From the NCBI GenBank assembly GCA_017938925.1, contig JAGBAO010000009.1:62001-126000 (forward strand): 64,000 nt of DNA, given 5' to 3'. The notes under the pieces were generated by a model. That model did not search any database. It was not told the DNA's origin and saw nothing but the letters and a program-made list of their open reading frames with translations. This stretch comes from Bacteroidales bacterium. GTDB taxonomy: Bacteria > Bacteroidota > Bacteroidia > Bacteroidales > UBA932. The translations under genes were made by a program, and so were the position numbers. Shown here in pieces: positions 25,539 to 35,174 of this stretch (position 1 is its first letter; every line of letters begins with the position of its first letter).

Positions 25539-26963
25539 TTAGTCCAGATTCGTATTCACAACTGCGAAGAATTCTCCACGTGGCGCAAGCTTGAACATGT
25601 CACCATTCGGGAAGGCTCTGAACTGATACTGCAATGTTGCCTCCTTAGGGGACTTTACGGTCCAGCTTCCATAGACATACACGAGACCGTTTTCATCAGC
25701 TGCCAGTGCGTAGATCATTGTGGCTTTTCTGCCCTCTGCATCCACCAGCGGTCCATGGTCAGTAATGATGTTGTGGTCGTCACCCTCCTTCAGGGATACA
25801 CTCCTGAGGTGCATCTTATAGTCAACGTAATCAGAACTGTCAGGGGTCATTTCTCGTGCATCCTCTGCTTTAAGTGTTCTCTCATCCTGCAGGTTTTCGT
25901 ATTGCACGAAATAGAGTCTGTCTCCACCTAATGCTGTCTGGAAATAGCTAGGACCCATGTTTGCTATAGGCTCGAATGCCTCTCCTGACTCAATGTCCTT
26001 GGCAGGATCGAAGATCCATGCCCTTTCATCTCCACCTCCGAACGGTCCCATGATGAACAGACACCTCTTTCCTCCGTCAATCGGAGTCAGCCAGGTCCAT
26101 GAGCGCTGTGTATCCTGTTTTGCAGTTGTTCTTGTTCCGTCGATCAGCTGTCCCATCGGAAGGACATTCTGGAGAGTGTCGATCTTTTCTGTCGAAGGAC
26201 GGTAAACATACAGATTGCCATGATCATGCTCATACTTTGCAAAGCCTCTCTTCTTGAGGGTGAACCATACATTTCCCTTATCATCGATGTAGAAATAGAA
26301 AGAGCATCCTTTGCCTTTTACCACCATGCCGAGATCCTTCATTTCACCGCTTTCTATATCGATGCTGTACAGATGACATCCGTCGTTCTCCCTGTCCTCA
26401 GGCTTGAACGGAGTCATGAATGCATATATCTTCTTGGCATTCTTGTCTACTGCGATGGCAGCATAGATCGAATAGCCCGGCATCGGGATGCCGAAGTCCC
26501 TGAACCTGCCTGTAGCCATTTCATATCCGATGATATGGGCACCAGGATAAGCCTGGATTCCTTCTTTCCAATAGTTGGAAAGGTGTGTACAGAAATAAAG
26601 CCATCCGTCACACTCCTGGATATCGCTGTGGATCTTGCCCTGCTGAGGATGACCTGGAAGATCTGCTTCACCGCAGACCTCGGTCATGTCGTCGGAAAGT
26701 ACCGTAACCTCATAGGTCTTCGGGTCAAACTTATGAAAGCCTGCACCATGGCTCTTGGAATGCGTAGACGAGCCGAAATAGCAGTTCCCGTCTGATGCCA
26801 CCATGATGCCCTGCCACTGGCCGTCCCACTCCTTGCAGATCCTGTTCATCGAATATGTCCAGACTTTCTGCTCGCTTCCTTCCGGTGCTGTCTTCCTTTC
26901 TCCGCAGGAGATAGCAGCAAAAAACATCGCCCCGAGAAGAATGATCAAAGATTTTGTTTTCAT
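25539..26963 (-). CDS. Beta-propeller-like lipoprotein
   Basis: Lipoprotein of 474 residues (FFAAISCGER). The body is a series of short beta-blades with recurring turns such as DGNCYFGSSTHSKSHGAGFH, NAKKIYAFMTPF, KGNVWFTLKKRG and ENGLVYVYGSW, suggesting a propeller of six or seven blades. Several His and Asp residues sit in the inter-blade turns (HSDIQECDG, HLSNYW). I do not recognise an enzyme family with certainty; oligogalacturonate-lyase-like and other propeller lyases share this look, as do binding proteins. It lies 3 bp upstream of the barrel gene and so is co-expressed with it. Confidence 0.7.
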   Translation of the reverse strand: MKTKSLIILLGAMFFAAISCGERKTAPEGSEQKVWTYSMNRICKEWDGQWQGIMVASDGNCYFGSSTHSKSHGAGFHKFDPKTYEVTVLSDDMTEVCGEADLPGHPQQGKIHSDIQECDGWLYFCTHLSNYWKEGIQAYPGAHIIGYEMATGRFRDFGIPMPGYSIYAAIAVDKNAKKIYAFMTPFKPEDRENDGCHLYSIDIESGEMKDLGMVVKGKGCSFYFYIDDKGNVWFTLKKRGFAKYEHDHGNLYVYRPSTEKIDTLQNVLPMGQLIDGTRTTAKQDTQRSWTWLTPIDGGKRCLFIMGPFGGGDERAWIFDPAKDIESGEAFEPIANMGPSYFQTALGGDRLYFVQYENLQDERTLKAEDAREMTPDSSDYVDYKMHLRSVSLKEGDDHNIITDHGPLVDAEGRKATMIYALAADENGLVYVYGSWTVKSPKEATLQYQFRAFPNGDMFKLAPRGEFFAVVNTNLD

Positions 26964-26997
26964 CGTTAGAATAGTTGATTAAAGTTATTTTATATGT

Positions 26998-28209
26998 TTA
27001 TCTTTCCCTTATCGCAAAGTATGTTATCAGAGGGCGTTCCGTGATGGAGCCTTCGTATTCTGCAAAAGTGTTGTCTGACACTCCGTTGCAAGGATAGTTC
27101 ACCACACCTTTGTCTTTTATGAGCATGCCTGTGGAACCGCCTCCGTCCATATTTATGGCATACCATGGCTTGATATACGTCAGCAGAAACTCCTGCAGCT
27201 GGACATAGCTCATGCCCTCGGCCTTATCCTTCCACCTGCCGTCAACCGTAATGAGCAGGAGCTTCCTGTCCTTGGTCACGGCAAGAACAGTACGTGGATC
27301 CTGTGATGTGGAAGCCGCATAGGATCTGGAATATTTGCTGAGATCCGTTTTCAAAGAATCCTCCACGAGCATCTGGTTGCTTGAGAACAGATTCCTGTAG
27401 GTCGTTCCCTTGTAGAACTCAATCGCACCGACTGGATCACCGGCCATGCTTATGAAACCTAATTCCCTGTCACCGTCATACCACACTGCTGCCTCATGCT
27501 TACACCAGTTGCCGCCATCTTCCGGACCTATGCTTATTTCCTTATAGTTGACACCATCAACCCTGATGTAGGTGTTATCCACCGGGGCGGAGCCTGAGAA
27601 GCCGGAACCGTAACTTGCATTTGTCAATGCAATGATGTCGGCATTCTGCTTGCTGACCTCTGAAATCACTTCCCTCTCAGGATAGTAAAGGAACTCCAGC
27701 TTCATGGTCTCGCTGTCAAGATCCATTTCAAGGACGTTGACCACCTGGTTCTGGAGTGTGATGCGCTCCAGGCCTTCCAGGGTATACCACACCAGGCCAT
27801 CCCTGATCTCCCTGCGTTTCCACAGGTCGGCCATGGCGAGGGTCTTTTCATAGCGTCTGTTCCCAGGAATATACAAATCCTTGACGAGGCGGTATTCCCT
27901 TCCTTGTACATCCGTCAGGAAGAAATGATATGTGGATATGCGATTGACCTCGCTTTTGAGTTCCACCTTGACCTGTGAGGCAGGCTCCTCCGGTTCGACA
28001 AGAACAGGAGATTCCTCCAGCACATCGGAAACTATGAGCACTCTGACCGCTTCTATCGGTTCATCATTCTCATCAATGAAATCAAAGACACACACCGGAT
28101 CATTCTCGGGAGCAGCAGACTCCTGAGACTCTCCGTCAATGTCAGGGCTGTCGATCACCTCCGTGCAGGAGACGAGAGCAGCAAGTAAAAGAAGAGCGAT
28201 ATACTTCAT
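26998..28209 (-). CDS. Phosphodiester glycosidase (NAGPA-domain) lipoprotein
   Basis: Lipoprotein of about 403 residues. I start at 28209 (MKYIALLLLAALVSC) because it gives a clean lipobox and a 19-bp gap; the longer start at 28245 would overlap the upstream gene. The C-terminal 250 residues carry the phosphodiester-glycosidase domain of the mammalian uncovering enzyme and bacterial relatives. Signature: YAINMDGGGSTGMLI about 50 residues from the end, followed by GVVNYPCNGVSD. Family members cleave sugar-1-phosphodiester bonds, such as GlcNAc-alpha-1-phospho linkages. Residues 20-160 form an N-terminal beta-rich region. In this operon it would release sugars from a phosphodiester-linked glycan. 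Confidence 0.85.
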   Translation of the reverse strand: MKYIALLLLAALVSCTEVIDSPDIDGESQESAAPENDPVCVFDFIDENDEPIEAVRVLIVSDVLEESPVLVEPEEPASQVKVELKSEVNRISTYHFFLTDVQGREYRLVKDLYIPGNRRYEKTLAMADLWKRREIRDGLVWYTLEGLERITLQNQVVNVLEMDLDSETMKLEFLYYPEREVISEVSKQNADIIALTNASYGSGFSGSAPVDNTYIRVDGVNYKEISIGPEDGGNWCKHEAAVWYDGDRELGFISMAGDPVGAIEFYKGTTYRNLFSSNQMLVEDSLKTDLSKYSRSYAASTSQDPRTVLAVTKDRKLLLITVDGRWKDKAEGMSYVQLQEFLLTYIKPWYAINMDGGGSTGMLIKDKGVVNYPCNGVSDNTFAEYEGSITERPLITYFAIRER

Positions 28210-28228
28210 TGCCTGGGTGAATACCATA

Positions 28229-29110
28229 TCAGTTCTGTGTATCAAAAATGTCGTTCAAGGCCTTTGCAAGGCGGTATCCTGCATTTCTCAGCTGTATGTT
28301 CATCAGCTCCCTGTCCTTCTCAGGCTGATCCGGAGAGAGCTCGCCACCTGTCGGGTACAGACAGTGAGCGGGGAAACAGGTCTGAGCTGAAGACTTGCCC
28401 CAGTCATACACATCTCCCTTCTGTATTTCGGCGATTTCCTCAGCTGAAGCTGTATCCACTGCCTCCGAGAATTCATAATATGACCAGTCCGGCTCAAGTA
28501 TCTTCATAAGACCGCCATCCCAGTAGGAATGCGCGTTGATCTTCTTGCCGTTCACATAAAACGAATATTTTCCTCCGGTAGGATCCTGAGGCACATACAG
28601 GACATGCATCGGACAATGCATGTCGCCTATGAGATGGACAATGACGGAAATCTTCATGATGCACTCGTCCTTTTCCATCTTGTCCTTGTTCTGTTTCAGG
28701 TCATTTATCAGAAAATCAATATCCATCACGGCATTGCGCACATACACATCACCCTCACGGTTGTGACGGTAGGTGTTGAACAGGGAATCCACAGTGTAGG
28801 AGTGACACCATGGTTCGATGTTGGTAGGCTGAATATCCAGATCGGAAGGCCGGCGACGCAGTATCTTCGGATTTGAGCATTCGAAACCTATATCCCTGCT
28901 CCATTGGTAGTAAAACTTGTCGGCATCCGAAGCGACTTCCACAATCGTGGCTCCTGGAAGATATTTCTTCAGGGCCTTCTTTGTAGTCTTCGATATATGA
29001 TTCTCTGCAACCTGGGCAATAGCCCTATGACATACGCCACCCCACCCGGATGCAAGCTGCACCGACATGAGAAGCAATAGTGAAAGCAGTACAAATTTCT
29101 TCATATTCAT
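28229..29110 (-). CDS. S1/P1-family zinc nuclease, secreted
   Basis: S1/P1 nuclease of 293 residues. The signal peptide is cleaved before Trp23 (ASG-WGGVCHRAIAQVAE), which places the Trp at the mature N-terminus, where this family uses its amino group as a zinc ligand. Further ligands fit H28, an Asp near DADKFYY, HSYTVD, HLIGDMHCPMHV and HSYWDGG. Family members cleave single-stranded nucleic acids and 3'-nucleotides; some act as phospholipase C-like phosphodiesterases. Its place in a carbohydrate operon with other phosphoesterases suggests scavenging phosphate or opening a phosphodiester-linked polymer. It starts 10 bp downstream of the oxidoreductase stop. Confidence 0.92.
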   Translation of the reverse strand: MNMKKFVLLSLLLLMSVQLASGWGGVCHRAIAQVAENHISKTTKKALKKYLPGATIVEVASDADKFYYQWSRDIGFECSNPKILRRRPSDLDIQPTNIEPWCHSYTVDSLFNTYRHNREGDVYVRNAVMDIDFLINDLKQNKDKMEKDECIMKISVIVHLIGDMHCPMHVLYVPQDPTGGKYSFYVNGKKINAHSYWDGGLMKILEPDWSYYEFSEAVDTASAEEIAEIQKGDVYDWGKSSAQTCFPAHCLYPTGGELSPDQPEKDRELMNIQLRNAGYRLAKALNDIFDTQN

Positions 29111-29120
29111 ATCTTTTTAT

Positions 29121-31157
29121 TTACTGATGTCTTACAAGCATCAGGGCATCTGCACATACGCTTCCCTTGCTTCCGTCACCGCGAAGGTTCGTGATGAACT
29201 CCTGACCCTTCTTCAGTTCACGTGAGGTCACCTTGTGCCATGTGCTCACAGACTGTCCCACTATAACCACATCCGAGCTCTTGACTGACTCTGTCGTGCC
29301 GTCGCTGAAGTCAAAGAAGACTTCAGGGCAATGTCCGCCTGAGGTATGATGATAGGTGTAGATATCATATGTGCCGTCCTCAGGAATCACAGCCTTGTAC
29401 TCCACGCTGCCCTCGTCTGCCCTTCCGACAAGACAGGTCGGACCATATACGCCATCCTCTGAAAGATGCTCGTTATCCGCCCTCTTTACGTTATCGTCAG
29501 GGAGCGGTGCGCCCGGACCCTTTGAACCAAGCCACTTTCCTCCCTTGGCTACAGCCTGGTTATCATCGATGATTATGTCTGGCGAGCTGCCGTCCAGATA
29601 AGGATTTACCGCCATGATGTCGTTGATATCCTGATAGTTCACGTCCTGGATCTTCTCAAGCCCCTGCTGCTGTGCGAGAGCTGCAGCCATTCCGGCAGCC
29701 TGTCCCATGCACATGAACACAGGCTCCATTCTGATCGAGCCATAGGCTATGTGAGATGCCGAGCAGCACACCGGCACAAGAAGGTTGGTGCATTCCTCTC
29801 TCTTTGGAGTGAGCGAGCGATATGAGATAGGGTAAGGCATTCCTCCGCCGATCTCCACATCACCCTCGTTCTTGACCATCTTCTTTCCGTTCTTCTCGAT
29901 GACGATTCTCTGGGTGTTGTGGGAATCCATGGTGTATGCAGCATACGCTATTCCCTCAGGAGCGATGACCTTGTTGTCACAGTCCGCCTGGGTAGCGACA
30001 TATTCTCCCACCATTCTGCGGCACTCCCTCACATAGAGCTGTGGTGTCCAGTGACCGTTCTCGAGATACTCATCCTTAGGGAGTCCCCACTCCTTCACGT
30101 AGTTCTGAAGCTCGGCGGGAACGCGAGGGTCGTTGGCGACGAAATACAGGAGGCCGAGAGTATAGTCCTTATGAGCCTTGATGATTTCCTGGCGCTCCTC
30201 CCATGTTCCTTCAGGATAGCCGTAGTTCATTCCTATCATGTCTGTGGAGAATGCGCCACGGTTGTTCACGTCTGTCTTGCGGTTAGGACCTATGCTCCAG
30301 ATGAAGTACTGGTTGATGTCCCTCATATCCTTCTGAGCATCATATACTCGGAGAAGGAGCTCATACTTCGAAGGATCGTAATTCTCCGGCTTCTCGATAG
30401 GAATCCTGTTTTCCGGATTGTCGGTAAGGCAGATACGGAAGTTATATGCCTGGATCAGATTGTCTCCTGAACCCTGAGGAGCAAGAGTCTGCTCGCTGAT
30501 GCCCCAGAGCAGACCGCTGGACGGATCGCCAGGCACGACATAAGGATCCACTCCGTCAGGGAACTGGTGCAGGTGTCTCATATGCACTCCGTTCCAGGTC
30601 TCGCCATACTCGGAGCAGTCCTCGCGGCCTGTACGGTATGACACTCCGGCCTTCGCCATGAGGTCACCCTCATAGGAAGTGTCAATGAACCAGTCAGCCT
30701 TGAAGGAAAGGGTGTCAAGGCTGTTTTCTCCGCCTGCAACCCTGATGGAAGCGATATCGGTGCCCTCCATCACAGCATCTGAGATATGGTATCCCATAAC
30801 GACCTTGATGTTCTTATGGTCCAGATAATCGGAAAGGATGGCATGAGCAGCACTTGGCTCGAACACCCACTGCTCGAGGTTTCCGTAATGCTTTCCGAGC
30901 CTGCGGTAGAACTGCAGGGCCACACCCTTGACAACCTGCTTGTTTCCTATGTCTGTGAAGCCAAGTCCACCTGTGGTGAGACCTCCGATTCTGATTCCCG
31001 GTTCGATGACAAGGACATCCATTCCCATCTGGGCTGCGGAATAGGCAGCAACCACTCCTGATGCGGAACCACCGTAAATACAGATGTCATACTCCTTCTC
31101 TGCAGAGCAGGAAACCAATGCCATCAGGGCACTGATCATTAAAAACAATCTCTTCAT
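29121..31157 (-). CDS. FAD-dependent oxidoreductase lipoprotein with C-terminal beta-domain
   Basis: Protein of 678 residues with a lipoprotein signal (LMALVSCSAE). Residues 25-60 carry the FAD-binding Rossmann motif (YDICIYGGSASGVVAAYSAA, then EPGIRIGGLTTGG), followed by the FAD_oxidored family body (GGGMPYPISYRSLTP; AYGSIRMEPVFMCMGQAAGM near 500). Residues about 540-678 form a golvesin/CBM-like beta-sandwich (GTYDIYTYHHTSGG; WHKVTSRELKKGQEF). Such exported FAD oxidoreductases are common in Bacteroidetes polysaccharide loci. They may oxidise or eliminate sugar derivatives, but this protein's reaction is not predictable. It is co-transcribed with the DUF5689 gene 10 bp upstream. Confidence 0.85.
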   Translation of the reverse strand: MKRLFLMISALMALVSCSAEKEYDICIYGGSASGVVAAYSAAQMGMDVLVIEPGIRIGGLTTGGLGFTDIGNKQVVKGVALQFYRRLGKHYGNLEQWVFEPSAAHAILSDYLDHKNIKVVMGYHISDAVMEGTDIASIRVAGGENSLDTLSFKADWFIDTSYEGDLMAKAGVSYRTGREDCSEYGETWNGVHMRHLHQFPDGVDPYVVPGDPSSGLLWGISEQTLAPQGSGDNLIQAYNFRICLTDNPENRIPIEKPENYDPSKYELLLRVYDAQKDMRDINQYFIWSIGPNRKTDVNNRGAFSTDMIGMNYGYPEGTWEERQEIIKAHKDYTLGLLYFVANDPRVPAELQNYVKEWGLPKDEYLENGHWTPQLYVRECRRMVGEYVATQADCDNKVIAPEGIAYAAYTMDSHNTQRIVIEKNGKKMVKNEGDVEIGGGMPYPISYRSLTPKREECTNLLVPVCCSASHIAYGSIRMEPVFMCMGQAAGMAAALAQQQGLEKIQDVNYQDINDIMAVNPYLDGSSPDIIIDDNQAVAKGGKWLGSKGPGAPLPDDNVKRADNEHLSEDGVYGPTCLVGRADEGSVEYKAVIPEDGTYDIYTYHHTSGGHCPEVFFDFSDGTTESVKSSDVVIVGQSVSTWHKVTSRELKKGQEFITNLRGDGSKGSVCADALMLVRHQ

Positions 31158-31166
31158 ATATAATAT

Positions 31167-33437
31167 TTATTTGTTATATCTTATTGCAAAATAGTTGACG
31201 GCATTGTAGCTGGTCGCTGTAATCTTGGTTCCGCCATCGTAAGAAGACGAGGTACCCGTCGCAGACGAAGCAGGTACAAGACGCACATACGCCTTCTGCT
31301 TTCCAAGCAAGGCATCCGGCAGACTCACCGTGATGAATTTGGTACCTGGAAGCTGATATATGCGTACACTGGCTGTATTGACGAAATCCGGGACAGTATA
31401 GGTGCTTACCCGTTCCCATGTCTGTCCGTCTGCCGAGCACTCCACCGCCCAATGACGCGGAGCACCGAATGCATTGATATGGTTCATTGTACCGAACGTC
31501 ACGTTGAGAGGGCTGTTGGCAGAGGTAAGATCTGCAGTGGAGAACTCCGCACACCAATATCTGTTCTCACTCCAGCCCGGTACGCACCACGCCGATCCGT
31601 TCGAACCGGATCCGTTGTTGGACTCTTCAGACCATCTGTTCTTGGCATCCTTGGCATAGTATGAATAAAGGACGCCGATTGTCGCTGTGCTTCCATACGG
31701 ATCCCAGTGGGCGCTCCTGCCCTTGCTGTCATATATTCCGTTACCGTTGGACGGGTCAGTTATCTTTCCGCCGAACGTATATGGTCCAAGATGAGTGAAA
31801 TCGTTGCACAGACGAAGATGAATCTTCTCATCAGCCTCCATGCAGTAGAACGCCGCATCCAGGCTCATAGGGTCATCTACAGGAGGGTAAGTCGGATACA
31901 GGGTAGTGTCCGCATAGTTGTTCACAAGATTGACTCCGAGAGAATCACAGTAGGCCCACTCGTACATAAGGGTGGAGAAGCTCTCATCCGCATTATCCGA
32001 CAGTCTTATATCATCCTTGCTTAAAGGACGGATCTGGTAGTCTCCGACCCTTCCCAGACCTGTTATATAGCTGGAGGTGACTCCTGCTGCCTTCAGTTTC
32101 TTCTCCTCAGCCGGATTCCACTCGAAATTGTCACAGGTCTCATGCACAAGGACACCGGTTATGGAGCCGCTGCCTTCAGGAAGCTCCTTGCCGTCCCTTG
32201 ACCACGGACAGTCGATGTTCACCATCATGTGTCCGGTCGCTCCTCCCTTGCTGCGGATCACCATCGGATATGAGACCATGGTACCGACATATCGGATATC
32301 TACAGGGGCATAATTACCCTTACGCACAGGAATCTGCACCTGATCTATCGTAACCAGAGTAAAGAGGTCGTCGTCAGAGAGAGTCTCCAGGGTTCTAGGT
32401 GCAGGCTGGATCTCATCACCGGCCATGGTCGAGATTATGGCTGATACCGGCACTCCGCTTATCGAATAACGCACCGGATTGTCCTCTCTTGTGACAGTCA
32501 TCCCAAACAGATCCACCGATATCCTGTCGAACCTCGCGACAACATCAGTGCACGGCTCCTTGAATATCAGCTTCACGCCGTCTGTTCCTTCCTCATCCTG
32601 CACAAAGAGTATCCTTTCCGCATAGGTAAGATCCTGAGCTTCAAGGCTGATCATACGGTTCTCTGCTCCATTCTTCTCCTGATTGTCGTTGATGACCACT
32701 CCTTCGAGAACAAGATGGGTTCCGACTTCATATGTTCCTTCACTGTCCAGAAGTTCCTTGAGTCCGCTGACTCCGACAGTCTCTGTCAGACAGCCGTCGT
32801 AGAACTGCGAAATCTGTATATAACCGTCCTTGCCGTCATGTCTGACGACGATAACTGCGTGCCTTATCACTTCAGACAGGTTCGCCTTGACGTCAAAACA
32901 GATGAAGTTGTTCTTGAGGCCGACTCCGCTGATCCAGTCCACCTCTTCCTCCTCCTTGTAGGTCACCTCAAAGGACAGATCCTGTTCCGAGAGTTTCGTG
33001 ATGACTTTGGCACCGAACTGTCCGCCCTCTGAAGGAACTGAGATATTCTTCTGCTCTATATCGATTCCTCCTTCAAGAATTCCATCCTGATTGAATGAGA
33101 GTTCAAAGACATTCGTTCCTCTTGTCAGCGTCAGAACAGCAGTACGGGGAATACCTTTGTTTATGTCATAAGACACGTTCAGGGTCATGTCTCCGCTGCC
33201 GGAAACAGTTCTCGCATCACCCTGGCCGGAGAATCTTATCCAGGTGTCCTGCCCGTCAAGAGAAGCTGTGAACTCTCCGTCAGCAAACACCTCAAGTGCA
33301 TACTCACCGGCATCCACTCCGAGCGCAACCTCGCTCATCCTGCAGCCAACGCCATAAATCCTGACATCATCAGGCATCTGCTCGCAGGAAATGACGGCAG
33401 CAAGGCATAACACAATATATATAATGTATCTCTTCAT
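31167..33437 (-). CDS. Multidomain surface lipoprotein (BACON, DUF5689, discoidin-like)
   Basis: Lipoprotein of 756 residues, signal ending AVISCEQ. Residues about 25-125 and 125-225 look like BACON-type Ig modules (EKNISVPSEGGQFGAKVITK pattern; NVFELSFNQDG). Residues about 230-420 match DUF5689 (YEVGTHLVLEGVVINDNQEK; VDLFGMTV), an OB-like domain common in Bacteroidetes surface proteins. The C-terminal 150 residues (HWDPYGSTATIG; WCAEFSTADLTSANSPLNVT; GTKFITVSLPD) suggest a discoidin-like carbohydrate-binding sandwich. It directly follows SusD4 (2-bp gap), the classic place for a surface glycan-binding protein. Ligand is unknown. Confidence 0.82.
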   Translation of the reverse strand: MKRYIIYIVLCLAAVISCEQMPDDVRIYGVGCRMSEVALGVDAGEYALEVFADGEFTASLDGQDTWIRFSGQGDARTVSGSGDMTLNVSYDINKGIPRTAVLTLTRGTNVFELSFNQDGILEGGIDIEQKNISVPSEGGQFGAKVITKLSEQDLSFEVTYKEEEEVDWISGVGLKNNFICFDVKANLSEVIRHAVIVVRHDGKDGYIQISQFYDGCLTETVGVSGLKELLDSEGTYEVGTHLVLEGVVINDNQEKNGAENRMISLEAQDLTYAERILFVQDEEGTDGVKLIFKEPCTDVVARFDRISVDLFGMTVTREDNPVRYSISGVPVSAIISTMAGDEIQPAPRTLETLSDDDLFTLVTIDQVQIPVRKGNYAPVDIRYVGTMVSYPMVIRSKGGATGHMMVNIDCPWSRDGKELPEGSGSITGVLVHETCDNFEWNPAEEKKLKAAGVTSSYITGLGRVGDYQIRPLSKDDIRLSDNADESFSTLMYEWAYCDSLGVNLVNNYADTTLYPTYPPVDDPMSLDAAFYCMEADEKIHLRLCNDFTHLGPYTFGGKITDPSNGNGIYDSKGRSAHWDPYGSTATIGVLYSYYAKDAKNRWSEESNNGSGSNGSAWCVPGWSENRYWCAEFSTADLTSANSPLNVTFGTMNHINAFGAPRHWAVECSADGQTWERVSTYTVPDFVNTASVRIYQLPGTKFITVSLPDALLGKQKAYVRLVPASSATGTSSSYDGGTKITATSYNAVNYFAIRYNK

Positions 33438-33439
33438 AG

Positions 33440-35170
33440 CTATTCTGAATATTCTTTGTTATCAAGTGCATTTCCGCTGTAAGCCACCTGATCTGCCGGG
33501 ATAGGCCAGTAACGATGGCACGGTCTGATGAATCCTGAGATATACTGACCTTCGTTATACATCACTGTCCTCTCATACCATATGCCCCAACGCACCAGGT
33601 CGAACTTTCTCTGAAACTCTCCAACCAGTTCCTTTGCCCTCTCCATACGGATTTCCTCCATAAGAGCGTCCGGCTCGCCGTGCACACTTGCAAAAGTCAG
33701 AGGATCGAGCCCTGCACGGACACGGGTAATGTTCAGATATGAGCACGCGTTGTCGTTCTCCTTCTTCTGCAGATATGCCTCTGCCTTCATCAGGAGTGCA
33801 TCGGCAAAACGGAAGAACTTGTAGTTGTTAGGATCCTTGGTGTAGTGCATGTTGTAGGCCCAGAACTTGTTGCCCATCCATGGTTTCTTGGCGGCAGTCA
33901 GACGTGCCTTCGACGTCGATGATGTCCAGAAGAAATACACCTTAGGCGTCGTTCTGAGTTCATCCGTAGGTTCATAGCCGACCCAGCGCCATGCAAGCGT
34001 GCCGCTTCCTCCACGTGGTTCGGTTGCCCCGTTTGAATACTCACCTGTACGGAGATCCTTGGAAGAATACGGAAGCAGACGACTGTACAGATACGCATTC
34101 GGCCTGACTCCAGCTGCCGGTTTTGCATCCTGGCCCAGTTCCGGAATGCATATTCCCGCATAGCAGTCAAAACCGGAATTGTCATCCAGCTGTTCTCCGT
34201 CTTCTTCGGTGTATTCCTCATCCACGTCTTCTTCAGCAGCGTCCGTATCGCTTTCGATAACAGCCTTAGAAGTTCGGGCAGGAAGACTTGACGAAGCGAT
34301 CATTGAGGAGGTCTGGATACCGAAATCCTGAACCACATTGGCCATTTCGAAGATGGATTCCCTGACGTAGCGTTTTGCAAAAGGAACATCTGAAAGAGGA
34401 TAATCCGCTCCGAACATCTCAGGCGAGTCGGCATAATGTCCGTAGATTGACTCCAGTTCCTCGATGAACAATATGGCGTCGTCCCATCTTTCGTTCCACA
34501 TGCACATCTTTGCGGCAAGCATGAGTCCTACGGCTGCTCCAGCCCTGTACTCCTTGCCTTCATATGTACGGACCATCGGAAGGGCTCTCTGCTGGACTAT
34601 CCATTCGTGAATCTCCTCTATACAAAAGTCACGGGTCGCCACAGCGCTCATTCGTGGAAGAGTTGCGATCTTCTCACGGTTCTCCTCCGTGACACGCTCC
34701 GAGTAGAACGGAACATCCCCGAAAGTACATGTAAGGAGATAGTAATACAGAGACCTCAGCACAGCAGCCTCAGCCAGAAGAGGAGCTGCCTCAGCTTTTG
34801 TAATATACCCGTTCTTCACCGCCGCATCAATGGCAGATGTCATCTCATTGGCGTTCTTCACACCTTCATAGCCATATCTCCACACCTGGGCTGCCACACC
34901 GGGACGGGCCGGCGAAACGTCGCAGTTGGCATTATAGACTGTGGAACCCGACATATACAGGAGATCCGCAGCGACGTCAGTCATTTCCCAGAAGTCCCTC
35001 CTCTGAAGGATGGTCCTGAGAGGATTATAGCAGCCATTAAGTCCCGTCAGAATCTGGGTCGTGTTACGGAAATAATTGTCCGTCGTCGTGTATGACTCGT
35101 TCTTCTCGTTCAGACACCCTGACAGAAGAAGAACCATTAGACCAAATATCAATGTTTTTGTTGCTCTCAT
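33440..35170 (-). CDS. SusD/RagB-family glycan-binding lipoprotein (SusD4) with acidic insert
   Basis: SusD-like lipoprotein of 576 residues (lipobox LLLSGC). Family features: LLAEAAVLRSLYYYLLTCTF, then EIRMERAKELVGEFQRKFDLVRWG and a C-terminal PCHRYWPIP. Between about residues 300 and 330 it carries a strongly acidic, Asp/Glu-rich insert (TDAAEEDVDEEYTEEDGEQL), absent from the three other SusD proteins here. It could bind calcium or a cationic ligand, or be a flexible linker. It lies 4 bp after SusC4. Confidence 0.93.
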   Translation of the reverse strand: MRATKTLIFGLMVLLLSGCLNEKNESYTTTDNYFRNTTQILTGLNGCYNPLRTILQRRDFWEMTDVAADLLYMSGSTVYNANCDVSPARPGVAAQVWRYGYEGVKNANEMTSAIDAAVKNGYITKAEAAPLLAEAAVLRSLYYYLLTCTFGDVPFYSERVTEENREKIATLPRMSAVATRDFCIEEIHEWIVQQRALPMVRTYEGKEYRAGAAVGLMLAAKMCMWNERWDDAILFIEELESIYGHYADSPEMFGADYPLSDVPFAKRYVRESIFEMANVVQDFGIQTSSMIASSSLPARTSKAVIESDTDAAEEDVDEEYTEEDGEQLDDNSGFDCYAGICIPELGQDAKPAAGVRPNAYLYSRLLPYSSKDLRTGEYSNGATEPRGGSGTLAWRWVGYEPTDELRTTPKVYFFWTSSTSKARLTAAKKPWMGNKFWAYNMHYTKDPNNYKFFRFADALLMKAEAYLQKKENDNACSYLNITRVRAGLDPLTFASVHGEPDALMEEIRMERAKELVGEFQRKFDLVRWGIWYERTVMYNEGQYISGFIRPCHRYWPIPADQVAYSGNALDNKEYSE

Positions 35171-35174
35171 ACTA

